Origin: an uncultured Sulfitobacter sp.
GTDB lineage: Bacteria > Pseudomonadota > Alphaproteobacteria > Rhodobacterales > Rhodobacteraceae
NCBI RefSeq assembly: GCF_947502895.1
Contig: NZ_CANNBM010000001.1
Coordinates: forward strand, 1,240,001 to 1,304,000
Length of the DNA: 64,000 nucleotides
Direction of reading: 5' to 3'
In this document: piece by piece, positions 35,235 through 43,229 of the stretch
Layout: every line of letters starts with the position of its first letter
Position numbering within the stretch: the first letter of the stretch is position 1
The notes under the pieces: generated by a model
Seen by the model: the letters and a program-made list of their open reading frames with translations, nothing else
Databases searched by the model: none
Told to the model about the DNA's origin: nothing
Translations under genes and position numbers: made by a program

Positions 35235-36452
35235 ATGTCCGCGCCCAAGAAAGTTGTGCTCGCCTATTCCGGTGGCCTCGATACCTCGATCATCCTCAAA
35301 TGGCTGCAAACCGAATACGGTTGTGAGGTTGTGACCTTCACTGCCGATCTGGGTCAGGGAGAAGAGCTGGAACCAGCCCGCGCCAAAGCAGAGATGATGG
35401 GTGCCTCCGAAATCTATATCGAAGATGTGCGCGAAGAGTTTGTGCGTGATTTTGTATTCCCGATGTTCCGCGCCAATGCTGTGTACGAAGGGCTATATCT
35501 GCTGGGCACGTCCATCGCGCGCCCGCTGATTTCAAAACGTCTCGTAGAAATCGCACACGAGACAGGCGCGGATGCTGTAGCCCACGGTGCCACAGGCAAG
35601 GGCAACGATCAGGTCCGGTTTGAGTTGGCAGCATACGCGCTGGACCCAGACATCAAAGTGATCGCCCCGTGGCGTGAGTGGGATTTGAGCAGTCGCACCA
35701 AACTGTTGGAATTCGCCGAAGCCCACCAGATCCCCATTGCCAAAGACAAGCGCGGCGAAGCGCCGTTTTCTGTGGATGCCAACCTGCTGCACACATCCTC
35801 TGAAGGGCTGGTTCTGGAAGACCCCGCTGTAGACGCGCCTGACTATGTTTATCAGCGCACCGTAAATCCCGAAGATGCGCCTGATGCGCCCGAATATATC
35901 GAGGTCGGATTTGAAGCGGGTGATGCGGTTTCCGTGAACGGCGAACAGCTTTCCCCTGCCGAATTACTGACCAAGCTGAATGAATTGGGCGGCAAACATG
36001 GCTGTGGTCGTCTTGATCTGGTCGAGGGCCGTTTTGTCGGAATGAAATCACGCGGCATTTATGAGACACCGGGCGGTACGCTGCTGCTGGAGGCACACCG
36101 CGCTATTGAATCAATCACACTGGACCGTGGCGCAATGCACCTCAAAGACCAGCTGATGCCGCAATACGCCGAACTGATCTATAACGGCTTTTGGTATTCG
36201 CCCGAGCGTACAATGCTACAAGCCGCCATCGACGCCAGCCAGACCCATGTTACAGGAACCGTGCGTCTGAAGCTGTACAAAGGCCACGTGCGCACCGTTG
36301 GCCGCTGGTCTGATCACAGCCTTTATTCCGAAGCACATGTCACATTCGAGGACGATGCAGGGGCATACGATCAAAAGGATGCCGCTGGCTTTATCCAGTT
36401 GAACGCGCTGCGTCTCAAATTGTTGGCAGCCCGCGACAAGCGGTTTAAGTAA
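35235..36452 (+). CDS. argG: Argininosuccinate synthase
   Basis: A 405-residue ATP-dependent ligase joining citrulline and aspartate in arginine biosynthesis. The PP-loop LAYSGGLDTSIILKWL is near the N-terminus, and the GATGKGNDQVRFE and EAPFSVDANLLHTSSEG blocks are typical. GGAAG is placed ten bases before the ATG. A series of hairpins follows the gene (36,469-36,686). Length and motifs are normal. Confidence 0.98.
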   Translation: MSAPKKVVLAYSGGLDTSIILKWLQTEYGCEVVTFTADLGQGEELEPARAKAEMMGASEIYIEDVREEFVRDFVFPMFRANAVYEGLYLLGTSIARPLISKRLVEIAHETGADAVAHGATGKGNDQVRFELAAYALDPDIKVIAPWREWDLSSRTKLLEFAEAHQIPIAKDKRGEAPFSVDANLLHTSSEGLVLEDPAVDAPDYVYQRTVNPEDAPDAPEYIEVGFEAGDAVSVNGEQLSPAELLTKLNELGGKHGCGRLDLVEGRFVGMKSRGIYETPGGTLLLEAHRAIESITLDRGAMHLKDQLMPQYAELIYNGFWYSPERTMLQAAIDASQTHVTGTVRLKLYKGHVRTVGRWSDHSLYSEAHVTFEDDAGAYDQKDAAGFIQLNALRLKLLAARDKRFK

Positions 36453-36468
36453 GCTGAAAGATACCTCA

Positions 36469-36502
36469 AAGCCCCTGCTCAGGTGATCTTGAGCAGGGGC
36501 TT
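36469..36502. terminator. Strong hairpin after argG
   Basis: AAGCCCCTGCTCA / TGAGCAGGGGCTT: a 13-bp perfect stem with an 8-base loop GGTGATCT, beginning 17 bases after the argG stop. There is no U-tract beyond TT, so it may be a Rho-independent terminator of weak tail, an mRNA 3'-end stabiliser, or the first of the series of three hairpins in this gap. Confidence 0.6.
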
Positions 36503-36573
36503 ATGAGAAGTGCCATCCAACACCAGACCGAACACTTTAACAGGTTCTAATTTCACTCGCTAAAAACCACGAA

Positions 36574-36601
36574 CGACCCGAACGGATGACTGTTCGGGTC
36601 G
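36574..36601. repeat. Second hairpin in the argG 3' gap
   Basis: CGACCCGAAC / GTTCGGGTCG, a 10-bp perfect stem with the 8-base loop GGATGACT, similar in size and sequence to the loop of the first hairpin. No poly-U follows. It lies in the 246-base gene-free gap between convergent argG and the sulfotransferase gene. Confidence 0.55.
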
Positions 36602-36667
36602 CCTACTCGTTACTCAACCGAAAAGAACGGCTACACCGCTACTGGTAACTCAGATACCATTTACGAA

Positions 36668-36691
36668 CGCTGAACATGTATCAGCGATTTT
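36668..36691. terminator. Third hairpin, near the sulfotransferase stop
   Basis: CGCTGA / TCAGCG with a 7-base loop, followed on the plus strand by ATTTTA. It could be a weak terminator for plus-strand transcripts running past argG. It lies 8 bases or so beyond the stop of the minus-strand sulfotransferase gene. Confidence 0.4.
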
Positions 36692-36698
36692 ATGTGGT

Positions 36699-37394
36699 TC
36701 ACGGGGAAAGGCGGCGTTGATGTAACCCCTGATAGTAAGGCAAGGCGGCCTCAAGCACGGGTTTCAATACATCTGGCACATCGGGTAACGGTCCTTCGAC
36801 ACCTGCAAAACCTGTGCTTTTATGCACTGCACCGTACCAATGCGCGGCCCAGATGCCATCATCAGGGTGCGGTCCCACAGGCCACTGCAACATCGCGCGG
36901 TCAAACGACAAACCGATAGCATCACATAGTTTCTTGAGCATCAGCTCAGGATTCGCGCGTATATCGGTGCTATCAATCACGACCCCACCCAAACGATCAA
37001 ACACCTCGGTTTGCTGCACAAACCCTATATCCTCCAGTGTGGGCGATTCACGTTTCGCAGCGTAGCTTGCAATAACCCTCGCAGGGTGGCGGATCAGATG
37101 AACATTCACACAATCACCCGCCCAATCCATAGGAAATCCATCCAGCATGTGGTGGGGCATATGTTTCATATAGAGGTGCGGTGTGCCGCTACCTCCACAG
37201 GTGTCGGCAATGCGGTGCGGATCAGTCTCATGGGTTGCGATGATCTGTGCCGCCATTGGGTGATCCGCGCCGGTAACGTGCAGATACGGGGCATAAAACG
37301 GCTCGTCCATAACCGAAAAATCACCGCGCGCGCCGAACGAATACATCATCGCCGTGCTTAGGTTGCGGGGGCCAGACCACATGGCAATACGCAT
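36699..37394 (-). CDS. Sulfotransferase-family protein
   Basis: A 231-residue PAPS-dependent sulfotransferase-like protein. The N-terminal phosphosulfate loop is IAMWSGPRNLSTAMMYSF, and the 3'-phosphate motif is seen in HLIRHPARVIASY. Members of this bacterial branch are often next to aminotransferases or are annotated only as sulfotransferase family; the acceptor is unknown. It stands alone, convergent with argG and divergent from msrA. Length is at the short end for the fold. Confidence 0.82.
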   Translation of the reverse strand: MRIAMWSGPRNLSTAMMYSFGARGDFSVMDEPFYAPYLHVTGADHPMAAQIIATHETDPHRIADTCGGSGTPHLYMKHMPHHMLDGFPMDWAGDCVNVHLIRHPARVIASYAAKRESPTLEDIGFVQQTEVFDRLGGVVIDSTDIRANPELMLKKLCDAIGLSFDRAMLQWPVGPHPDDGIWAAHWYGAVHKSTGFAGVEGPLPDVPDVLKPVLEAALPYYQGLHQRRLSP

Positions 37395-37542
37395 CGGCAG
37401 GATCCTTTATCGGTATATTGTGTTGGCGTAGTCTTAGCAGGGTCGCGGGACGGGTAAACTCAAATCACCAGCGCGTGAGAATTTCAATCATCCGTTGCGC
37501 AGCCGCGCGTGCAGGGTCAGCATAAGATAAAAGGAGCGCATC

Positions 37543-38199
37543 ATGAGCATACTTAACAACATCAAGACCATCGCATTGGCAGGGTTGATCGCCATAGGCC
37601 TAATTGTACAGGCATCACCCTCATCTGCCGCGGGAACCGAAACGCTCACCGTTGCTGGGGGATGTTTCTGGTGCGTTGAGGCCGATTTTGAAAAGGTTAA
37701 AGGTGTGAAAGGCGCCGTATCGGGGTTTGCAGGTGGAAAGACGGCTAACCCCACATACAAACAGGTCACAGCGGGCGGTACCGGGCATTATGAGGCCGTA
37801 CAAATCACCTTTGACCCTGCCCTTATCAGCGCAGGCCAGCTTCTGGATCTATTCTTTCGTTCGGTCGATCCAACGGATGCGGGCGGACAATTTTGTGATC
37901 GTGGACCAAGCTACCGCACAGCGATTTTCGCCACGGGCAGTCAGATGTCAGCAGCCGAGCAGGCAAAAACCAAGGCGCAAGCTGATCTTGGTAAAAAGGT
38001 TGTAACGCCAATTCTGTCTGCGGGAAAATTCTATCCTGCCGACGCCTATCATCAGAACTACGCCAAAAGCAGCAAAATCATCCTGACCCGCTTTGGCCCG
38101 AAGAGCAAAGCGAACGCCTATAAGGCATACCGCAAATCATGCGGACGTGACCGGCGGGTAAAAGAACTGTGGGGATCGGCAGCGCCCTTTGCCGGCTAG
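37543..38199 (+). CDS. msrA: Peptide-methionine (S)-S-oxide reductase, exported
   Basis: A 218-residue MsrA. The active-site GGCFWCVE has catalytic Cys41 and a second Cys44; resolving Cys200 is in KSCGRDRR. Unlike cytoplasmic MsrA it has a signal peptide (1-29, AGLIAIGLIVQASPSSAA), so it repairs oxidised methionines in the periplasm. AAGGAG precedes the ATG. Its stop shares CTAG with the convergent kinase gene. Confidence 0.93.
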   Translation: MSILNNIKTIALAGLIAIGLIVQASPSSAAGTETLTVAGGCFWCVEADFEKVKGVKGAVSGFAGGKTANPTYKQVTAGGTGHYEAVQITFDPALISAGQLLDLFFRSVDPTDAGGQFCDRGPSYRTAIFATGSQMSAAEQAKTKAQADLGKKVVTPILSAGKFYPADAYHQNYAKSSKIILTRFGPKSKANAYKAYRKSCGRDRRVKELWGSAAPFAG

Positions 38200-39062
38200 A
38201 TGCCAAAACGGTCCTGGATTTCCTTGAGATCCGGGATCACATCTGCTGTTCCGCGCCGCATCACCATCAGCGAGCCTGCCTTTAGCGCCAGATCAATCGC
38301 GGTCACCATATCCATCCCACGATCAAGCCCTGCAACCAGATAGCCCGTGAAAGTATCGCCTGCGCCTGTCGTATCAACCGCATCGGCAGGATAGGCATCA
38401 AAGTGCTTTTCGCCTATATTAGAGACCCATTTGCACCCCTGCGCGCCCAATGTGACAATCACATCCGCCACACCTAGCGCACCAACGGTTTTGCCTGTTG
38501 CAGCCTCCAGTTGCGATGCTTCCACCTCGTTCAAAACAAGCAAATCAATACGGCCCAAAAGCCGTTCAATCGCAGAGGCCTCAAACGGAGCCGCAGCATA
38601 AGCCACACGCAGACCTAACGACTGGGCAGTTGCGGCAGCGTACTCCTGCCCGTTCGTCTCGTTCTGCATCAGCAGAAAATCACCGGGCGAAGCTTCGGTC
38701 AAAGCGCCGCCGATTATAGCTTCGGTCAAGTGAACATTCGCGCCTTGGAACAAGACAATGCTGTTCTCGCCGCCACGTTCGACCACAATATTCGCATGGC
38801 CCGTCGGCATTTCGATCTGGGCAATATGCGGGGTATCCACGCCGTATTCCAGCAAACGGTCGCGCGTCCAACGACCATCGGCGCCGACAGCACCAATATG
38901 GCTGATCCGCGCAGCAGCACGCGCCGCTGCAACCGACATATTGGCACCCTTACCACCCAAACCAAACCCATAGCTGGTCGCAGCCAGTGTTTCGCCCGCG
39001 GCTGGCAGATGCGGAACCTCGTAAAAATTGTCGATGTTGATCGAGCCGAGGTTCCAGATCAT
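38196..39062 (-). CDS. PfkB/ribokinase-family sugar kinase
   Basis: A 288-residue carbohydrate kinase. N-terminal NLGSINIDNFY and GGKGANMSVAAAR bind the sugar; the C-terminal DTTGAGDTFTGY (230-241) has the catalytic base Asp236. This resembles ribokinase, but no ribose transporter or rbs gene is near, so the substrate could be another pentose or a nucleoside. It is one base downstream of maeB on the same strand (spacing 1) and converges on msrA. Confidence 0.88.
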   Translation of the reverse strand: MIWNLGSINIDNFYEVPHLPAAGETLAATSYGFGLGGKGANMSVAAARAAARISHIGAVGADGRWTRDRLLEYGVDTPHIAQIEMPTGHANIVVERGGENSIVLFQGANVHLTEAIIGGALTEASPGDFLLMQNETNGQEYAAATAQSLGLRVAYAAAPFEASAIERLLGRIDLLVLNEVEASQLEAATGKTVGALGVADVIVTLGAQGCKWVSNIGEKHFDAYPADAVDTTGAGDTFTGYLVAGLDRGMDMVTAIDLALKAGSLMVMRRGTADVIPDLKEIQDRFGI

Positions 39063-39063
39063 A

Positions 39064-41322
39064 TCAGCTGCCTACCTTGCTGGCCGCAAGAATTGCCATG
39101 TTGAGAATGTCATTGGTGGTAGAAGTCGATGAGGCAATTTGAATTGACTGATCAAGGCCTGTCAGAATGGGGCCGATCACAGTAGCACCTGCCATCTCCT
39201 GCATCAGCTTTACGGAAATGCTGGCTGAATGGCGCGCTGGCACGACCAGAATATTCGCAGGACCAGTGAGGCGCGAGAACGGATAGTTCTTCTGGCTTTC
39301 GATGTTCATCGCAACATCGACAGTCATCTCGCCCTCGTACTCAAAATCAACGCCACGCGCATCCAGTACATTTGGCGCGAGATGCATCTTTTCCGCCCGC
39401 TCCGACACGGGATAGCCAAAGGTTGAAAAACTGACAAACGCGACACGTGGCTCCAGCCCCAGATGCCGTGCAACGCGTGCGCCGCTCTCCGCAATGTTGG
39501 CCAGATCATTATCGTCAGGCCATTCATGCACCAGTGTATCGCCGATCAGAACGATACGTCCTTTGTGAAGAACAGCGGTAATCCCTGCGGCACCGCCTTT
39601 GGCGTTGGCATCAAAGACATGATTGATGCGTTCCAGAATATGAGCCGATTTGCGCGTCGCTCCCGTAACCAAACCATCGCCATGACCATGTGCCAACATA
39701 AGCGCCGCAAATACATGACGGTCCGTGGCGGCAAGGCGATGAATATCTTTGCCGTCAAAACCACGCCGCTGAAGACGTTTGTAGAGATAGGATTTATAAA
39801 GATCCAAATGCTGCGTATTGGCTGCATTGACGATTTCCAACTCGCGCGTTGCATCCTCCAGACCAGCGGCCACCAGTTTTGCCTTCACATCATCGGATCG
39901 GCCCACAACGAGCGCCTTACCCAGACCTTGACGCTGATACATGACAGCAGCACGCAGTACCTTGGGATCATCTCCTTCGGCAAAGATCATGCGTGCCTGA
40001 TTGGCACGTGCGCGGGCGTTAATGCCGCGCATGATATTGGCGGTGGGATCAAGACGGGATTTCAGGCCCAGCTCGTAGGCGTCCATATCAATGATGGGGC
40101 GGCGGGCAGCGCCTGTATCCATACCAGCCTTGGCAACGGCTGGCGGAATGGTGTGGATCAAACGCGGGTCAAAGGGTGTTGGAATGATATAATCCCGCCC
40201 AAAGCTGAGGTTCTTTCCATACGCCAGCGCGACCTCATCTGGCACATCTTCACGTGCGAGGTTGGCGAGGGCATGGGCGCAAGCGATCTTCATCTCGTCA
40301 TTAATTGCACGCGCATTGATATCCAGCGCACCACGAAAGAGGTAAGGAAAGCCAAGCACGTTGTTCACCTGATTGGGGTAATCGCTGCGGCCGGTCGCCA
40401 CGATTGCATCCGCGCGCACGGCGTGCGCTTCCTCAGGTGTGATTTCAGGATCGGGGTTGGCCATCGCGAAAATTACGGGATAGTCCGCCATGCTCGCCAC
40501 CATGTCGGGCGTAACCGCGCCTTTGACCGACACGCCCAAGAATACATCTGCGCCCTTCATCGCATCGGCAAGGCTGCGTGCCTCGGTGTTCGCGGCGTGG
40601 GCAGATTTCCACTGGTTCATGCCCTCGGTGCGGCCTTGATAAATCACACCCTTGGTATCGCACATGATGCAGTTGTTGTGCCGCGCGCCCATTGCTTTTA
40701 GCAGTTCGAGACAGGCGATGCCCGCCGCCCCTGCACCGTTCAAAACGATGCGGACATCCTCAATCTTTTTGCCCGAGATTTTTAGCGCATTAAGCAGGCC
40801 AGCCGCGCAAATCACGGCCGTTCCGTGCTGGTCATCGTGAAAGACAGGGATGTCCATCTCTTCCTTGAGGCGCTGTTCGATTATGAAACACTCGGGCGCT
40901 TTGATGTCCTCAAGGTTAATACCCCCGAACGTGGGGCCCATCAGCTTGACCGCATTGATGAATGCCTCAGTGTCCTCGGTGTCCAGTTCAATGTCGATAC
41001 TATTCACATCAGCAAAGCGTTTGAACAAAACCGCTTTGCCCTCCATCACCGGTTTGGAGGCCAGCGCGCCCAAATTGCCGAGACCCAGCACAGCAGTACC
41101 ATTGGAGATAACGGCGACGAGGTTGCCCTTGTTTGTATAATCATAGGCCAGCTGCGGATTAGCCGCGATCGCTTCGCACGGCACAGCTACACCAGGTGAA
41201 TAAGCAAGCGACAAATCGCGCTGCGTGGTCATCGGAACTGTCGCGGTGATTTCAAACTTGCCTGGGGTTGGCTCAAGATGGAAGGCAAGAGCCTCTTCGG
41301 AAGTTACTTTGGTTTTTGTCAC
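39064..41322 (-). CDS. maeB: NADP-dependent malic enzyme with phosphotransacetylase-like domain
   Basis: A 752-residue multi-domain malic enzyme decarboxylating malate to pyruvate. The catalytic half (about 1-430) has YSPGVAVPCEAIAANP, NISNGTAVLGLGNLG-type cofactor contacts and FHDDQHGTAV. The C-terminal 320 residues are a phosphotransacetylase-like domain that in this family is regulatory and inactive as Pta. This large form is typical of alphaproteobacteria. The ribokinase-family gene follows one base after its stop, so both are probably transcribed together. Confidence 0.95.
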   Translation of the reverse strand: MTKTKVTSEEALAFHLEPTPGKFEITATVPMTTQRDLSLAYSPGVAVPCEAIAANPQLAYDYTNKGNLVAVISNGTAVLGLGNLGALASKPVMEGKAVLFKRFADVNSIDIELDTEDTEAFINAVKLMGPTFGGINLEDIKAPECFIIEQRLKEEMDIPVFHDDQHGTAVICAAGLLNALKISGKKIEDVRIVLNGAGAAGIACLELLKAMGARHNNCIMCDTKGVIYQGRTEGMNQWKSAHAANTEARSLADAMKGADVFLGVSVKGAVTPDMVASMADYPVIFAMANPDPEITPEEAHAVRADAIVATGRSDYPNQVNNVLGFPYLFRGALDINARAINDEMKIACAHALANLAREDVPDEVALAYGKNLSFGRDYIIPTPFDPRLIHTIPPAVAKAGMDTGAARRPIIDMDAYELGLKSRLDPTANIMRGINARARANQARMIFAEGDDPKVLRAAVMYQRQGLGKALVVGRSDDVKAKLVAAGLEDATRELEIVNAANTQHLDLYKSYLYKRLQRRGFDGKDIHRLAATDRHVFAALMLAHGHGDGLVTGATRKSAHILERINHVFDANAKGGAAGITAVLHKGRIVLIGDTLVHEWPDDNDLANIAESGARVARHLGLEPRVAFVSFSTFGYPVSERAEKMHLAPNVLDARGVDFEYEGEMTVDVAMNIESQKNYPFSRLTGPANILVVPARHSASISVKLMQEMAGATVIGPILTGLDQSIQIASSTSTTNDILNMAILAASKVGS

Positions 41323-41381
41323 GGACTGGCACTTTCAACATTTGTTTGCACCGTCATAACGTCACCCAGCCGCCCGCACAA

Positions 41382-43145
41382 TCATGCGACGAAACGAACC
41401 CAGTCATGATTGGCGACGAATGTATCATGCCGCTCGGGAAAATCAGCGGCAAGGCGGGTTAATGCCCATCGTATCACCTCGGGGCGCTCGCATCTGTTGG
41501 CGCACCAGATCATCCTCACAAGGGTCTGCCACCGCTTTGGATCTGCGTGATAAGCCTGATCAATGGCCACCAGTTCCGATTTCGGCTGGTCCAGCGCTTT
41601 GTGGCAATCCGCACGCAGCAGACACAGCGCACCATCGGTGAGAACCATATCGTTGTGATAGTCCAACAGGGCAATAGTCTGGGCAACCGCACCTGCCCGC
41701 AGGGTCCGCTTACCCAACAGGTTGAGGTTCTTGATACTGGAGACAGCAGGGACAGGCCCCAACACGGCTGCGATGAACGTCGATATCTGTGATACAGCAA
41801 CTGTAGACAACGCCGTGGGTACGATCCCGTCTATTCCAAAATCAGGCTCTAATAAGGGGTTATCAGTACTAAAATCAGCGAAAAAGCTAAGGTAGCGGCA
41901 TTGCGCTGCATGCGCCATGGGCCAAAAGTCAGCCCATCTGTGCTGGGCTGTTTGCAATGTTCCAAGCTCGATCACATACGCATCAGGTGCCGCAAACATC
42001 ATGTTGGTGAACCCTGCGCCGTGCGGCGACACCATCATTTCGGCATGCGCCATCAACGCGATTTGATCCAACGGCTGCAAATCTTCGAAAACGGCGTACT
42101 TAAATCCCAAAGGCCGCAGATGCTCCATGAGCATGTCTTGCCCGTCTAGGGGCCGATTGCGGCTGTGGGTTTCACTGCGGCCAATGAAAACCCGCTTTGG
42201 AAGATGGCTGCAATCACGCCCCTCTATCGCCCGCAACGCCCGTTTGCGAAGGCTGAGCAACGCGGTCGTCACTGAATTCATCGCCAGAACAGGCTGGAAA
42301 TCAACACTACCAACGGCGCTGTCTTTTGGAGCGAAACCTTTTAGGCCTTCAATAGAATCCTCTGGCATCTGGGCCATCGCGCCGACCAAGTCATAGGCTG
42401 ACAAAACGAGATCATAGTGCTTGGGCGCGCGCTCAAAAAACACACGGCCTGTGTATTCGGGAAACAACGCCTCTACAAAAGCATCGGCAAAGCTACGGTG
42501 TTTGTCTGTCTGGTTCGGAAAGTGGAAATAGATGTTTCCCTGAAATCCCAGACTGTCCAGAACGCATAGCTGGCACAGAGACTCTGTCATGAAATGGAAG
42601 TAGTTGAAGGTATTGCGACACTCTACCGCGAAATCCAGATCCGACTCTATAAAGGTATTTTCTACAGCAAGGTCCCGGCCTGCATTTTCCTTTCGGCAAA
42701 CTGCTAAAAAAGCATCAATAGTTTCGGTAGGCGGCCTGTTGGCCTGCTCGTTTTCCCAACGGTAAGCGTTAAAAAGTCGCGAAGCAGAAGCACCTGACAG
42801 CACCAGTCTTTCCCCGACCATGACGTGCGATTTGCGAAAGCTGGCATCTTCCAGAACCGCGGGCACTGTGTTGATCTCGACAGTACGAGTGAATTGCTTT
42901 TGCCGTTTTGTATGCGTGATGACCGATCTGATTTTTGCATTGATCTGGGCATGCGCACTGACGGCAAACCCGTCAATCAACGCACCCCCCACCTCGCGCC
43001 AGACAAACGAAGGCGGCTCAAGTAATTTGAGCCCCTTGTCCCGCCATGGATTGAGGAACAGCAGATCAGGATCAGATGAAAGATCAACCTTGTTACGCAC
43101 TGTTTTGCGGTTCTCACAAATGGGGGCTTTTGTATGTTCTAACAC
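41382..43145 (-). CDS. GT61-type (DUF563) glycosyltransferase, start uncertain
   Basis: About 587 residues as drawn. The family signature VSPHGAGFTNMMFAAPDAYV, preceded by an FIGRSETHSRNRPL block, places it with GT61/DUF563 transferases of cell-surface polysaccharide. The last 100 or so residues are helical and may be TPR-like. The start is problematic: the only in-frame starts past the mutS promoter are GTG 43145 or GTG 43100, both without a ribosome site, whereas a good site points to an ATG at 43164 in another frame (see findings). No other polysaccharide genes are nearby, making it an orphan, and the N-terminal part has no clear homologue to me. Confidence 0.7.
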   Translation of the reverse strand: MLEHTKAPICENRKTVRNKVDLSSDPDLLFLNPWRDKGLKLLEPPSFVWREVGGALIDGFAVSAHAQINAKIRSVITHTKRQKQFTRTVEINTVPAVLEDASFRKSHVMVGERLVLSGASASRLFNAYRWENEQANRPPTETIDAFLAVCRKENAGRDLAVENTFIESDLDFAVECRNTFNYFHFMTESLCQLCVLDSLGFQGNIYFHFPNQTDKHRSFADAFVEALFPEYTGRVFFERAPKHYDLVLSAYDLVGAMAQMPEDSIEGLKGFAPKDSAVGSVDFQPVLAMNSVTTALLSLRKRALRAIEGRDCSHLPKRVFIGRSETHSRNRPLDGQDMLMEHLRPLGFKYAVFEDLQPLDQIALMAHAEMMVSPHGAGFTNMMFAAPDAYVIELGTLQTAQHRWADFWPMAHAAQCRYLSFFADFSTDNPLLEPDFGIDGIVPTALSTVAVSQISTFIAAVLGPVPAVSSIKNLNLLGKRTLRAGAVAQTIALLDYHNDMVLTDGALCLLRADCHKALDQPKSELVAIDQAYHADPKRWQTLVRMIWCANRCERPEVIRWALTRLAADFPERHDTFVANHDWVRFVA

Positions 43146-43229
43146 AATGCATGTCGCCGTCCATACGGCCCGCCCCCTTCCCTCGGGGAGTGTGGTTTTG
43201 TAAGGACGAAGGATGCGGGGGAAATGTAT

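Noticed and set aside
39463..40701. A 412-codon open frame antisense to maeB
   Set aside because: It lies wholly within maeB; the His- and Ile-rich product has no family features.
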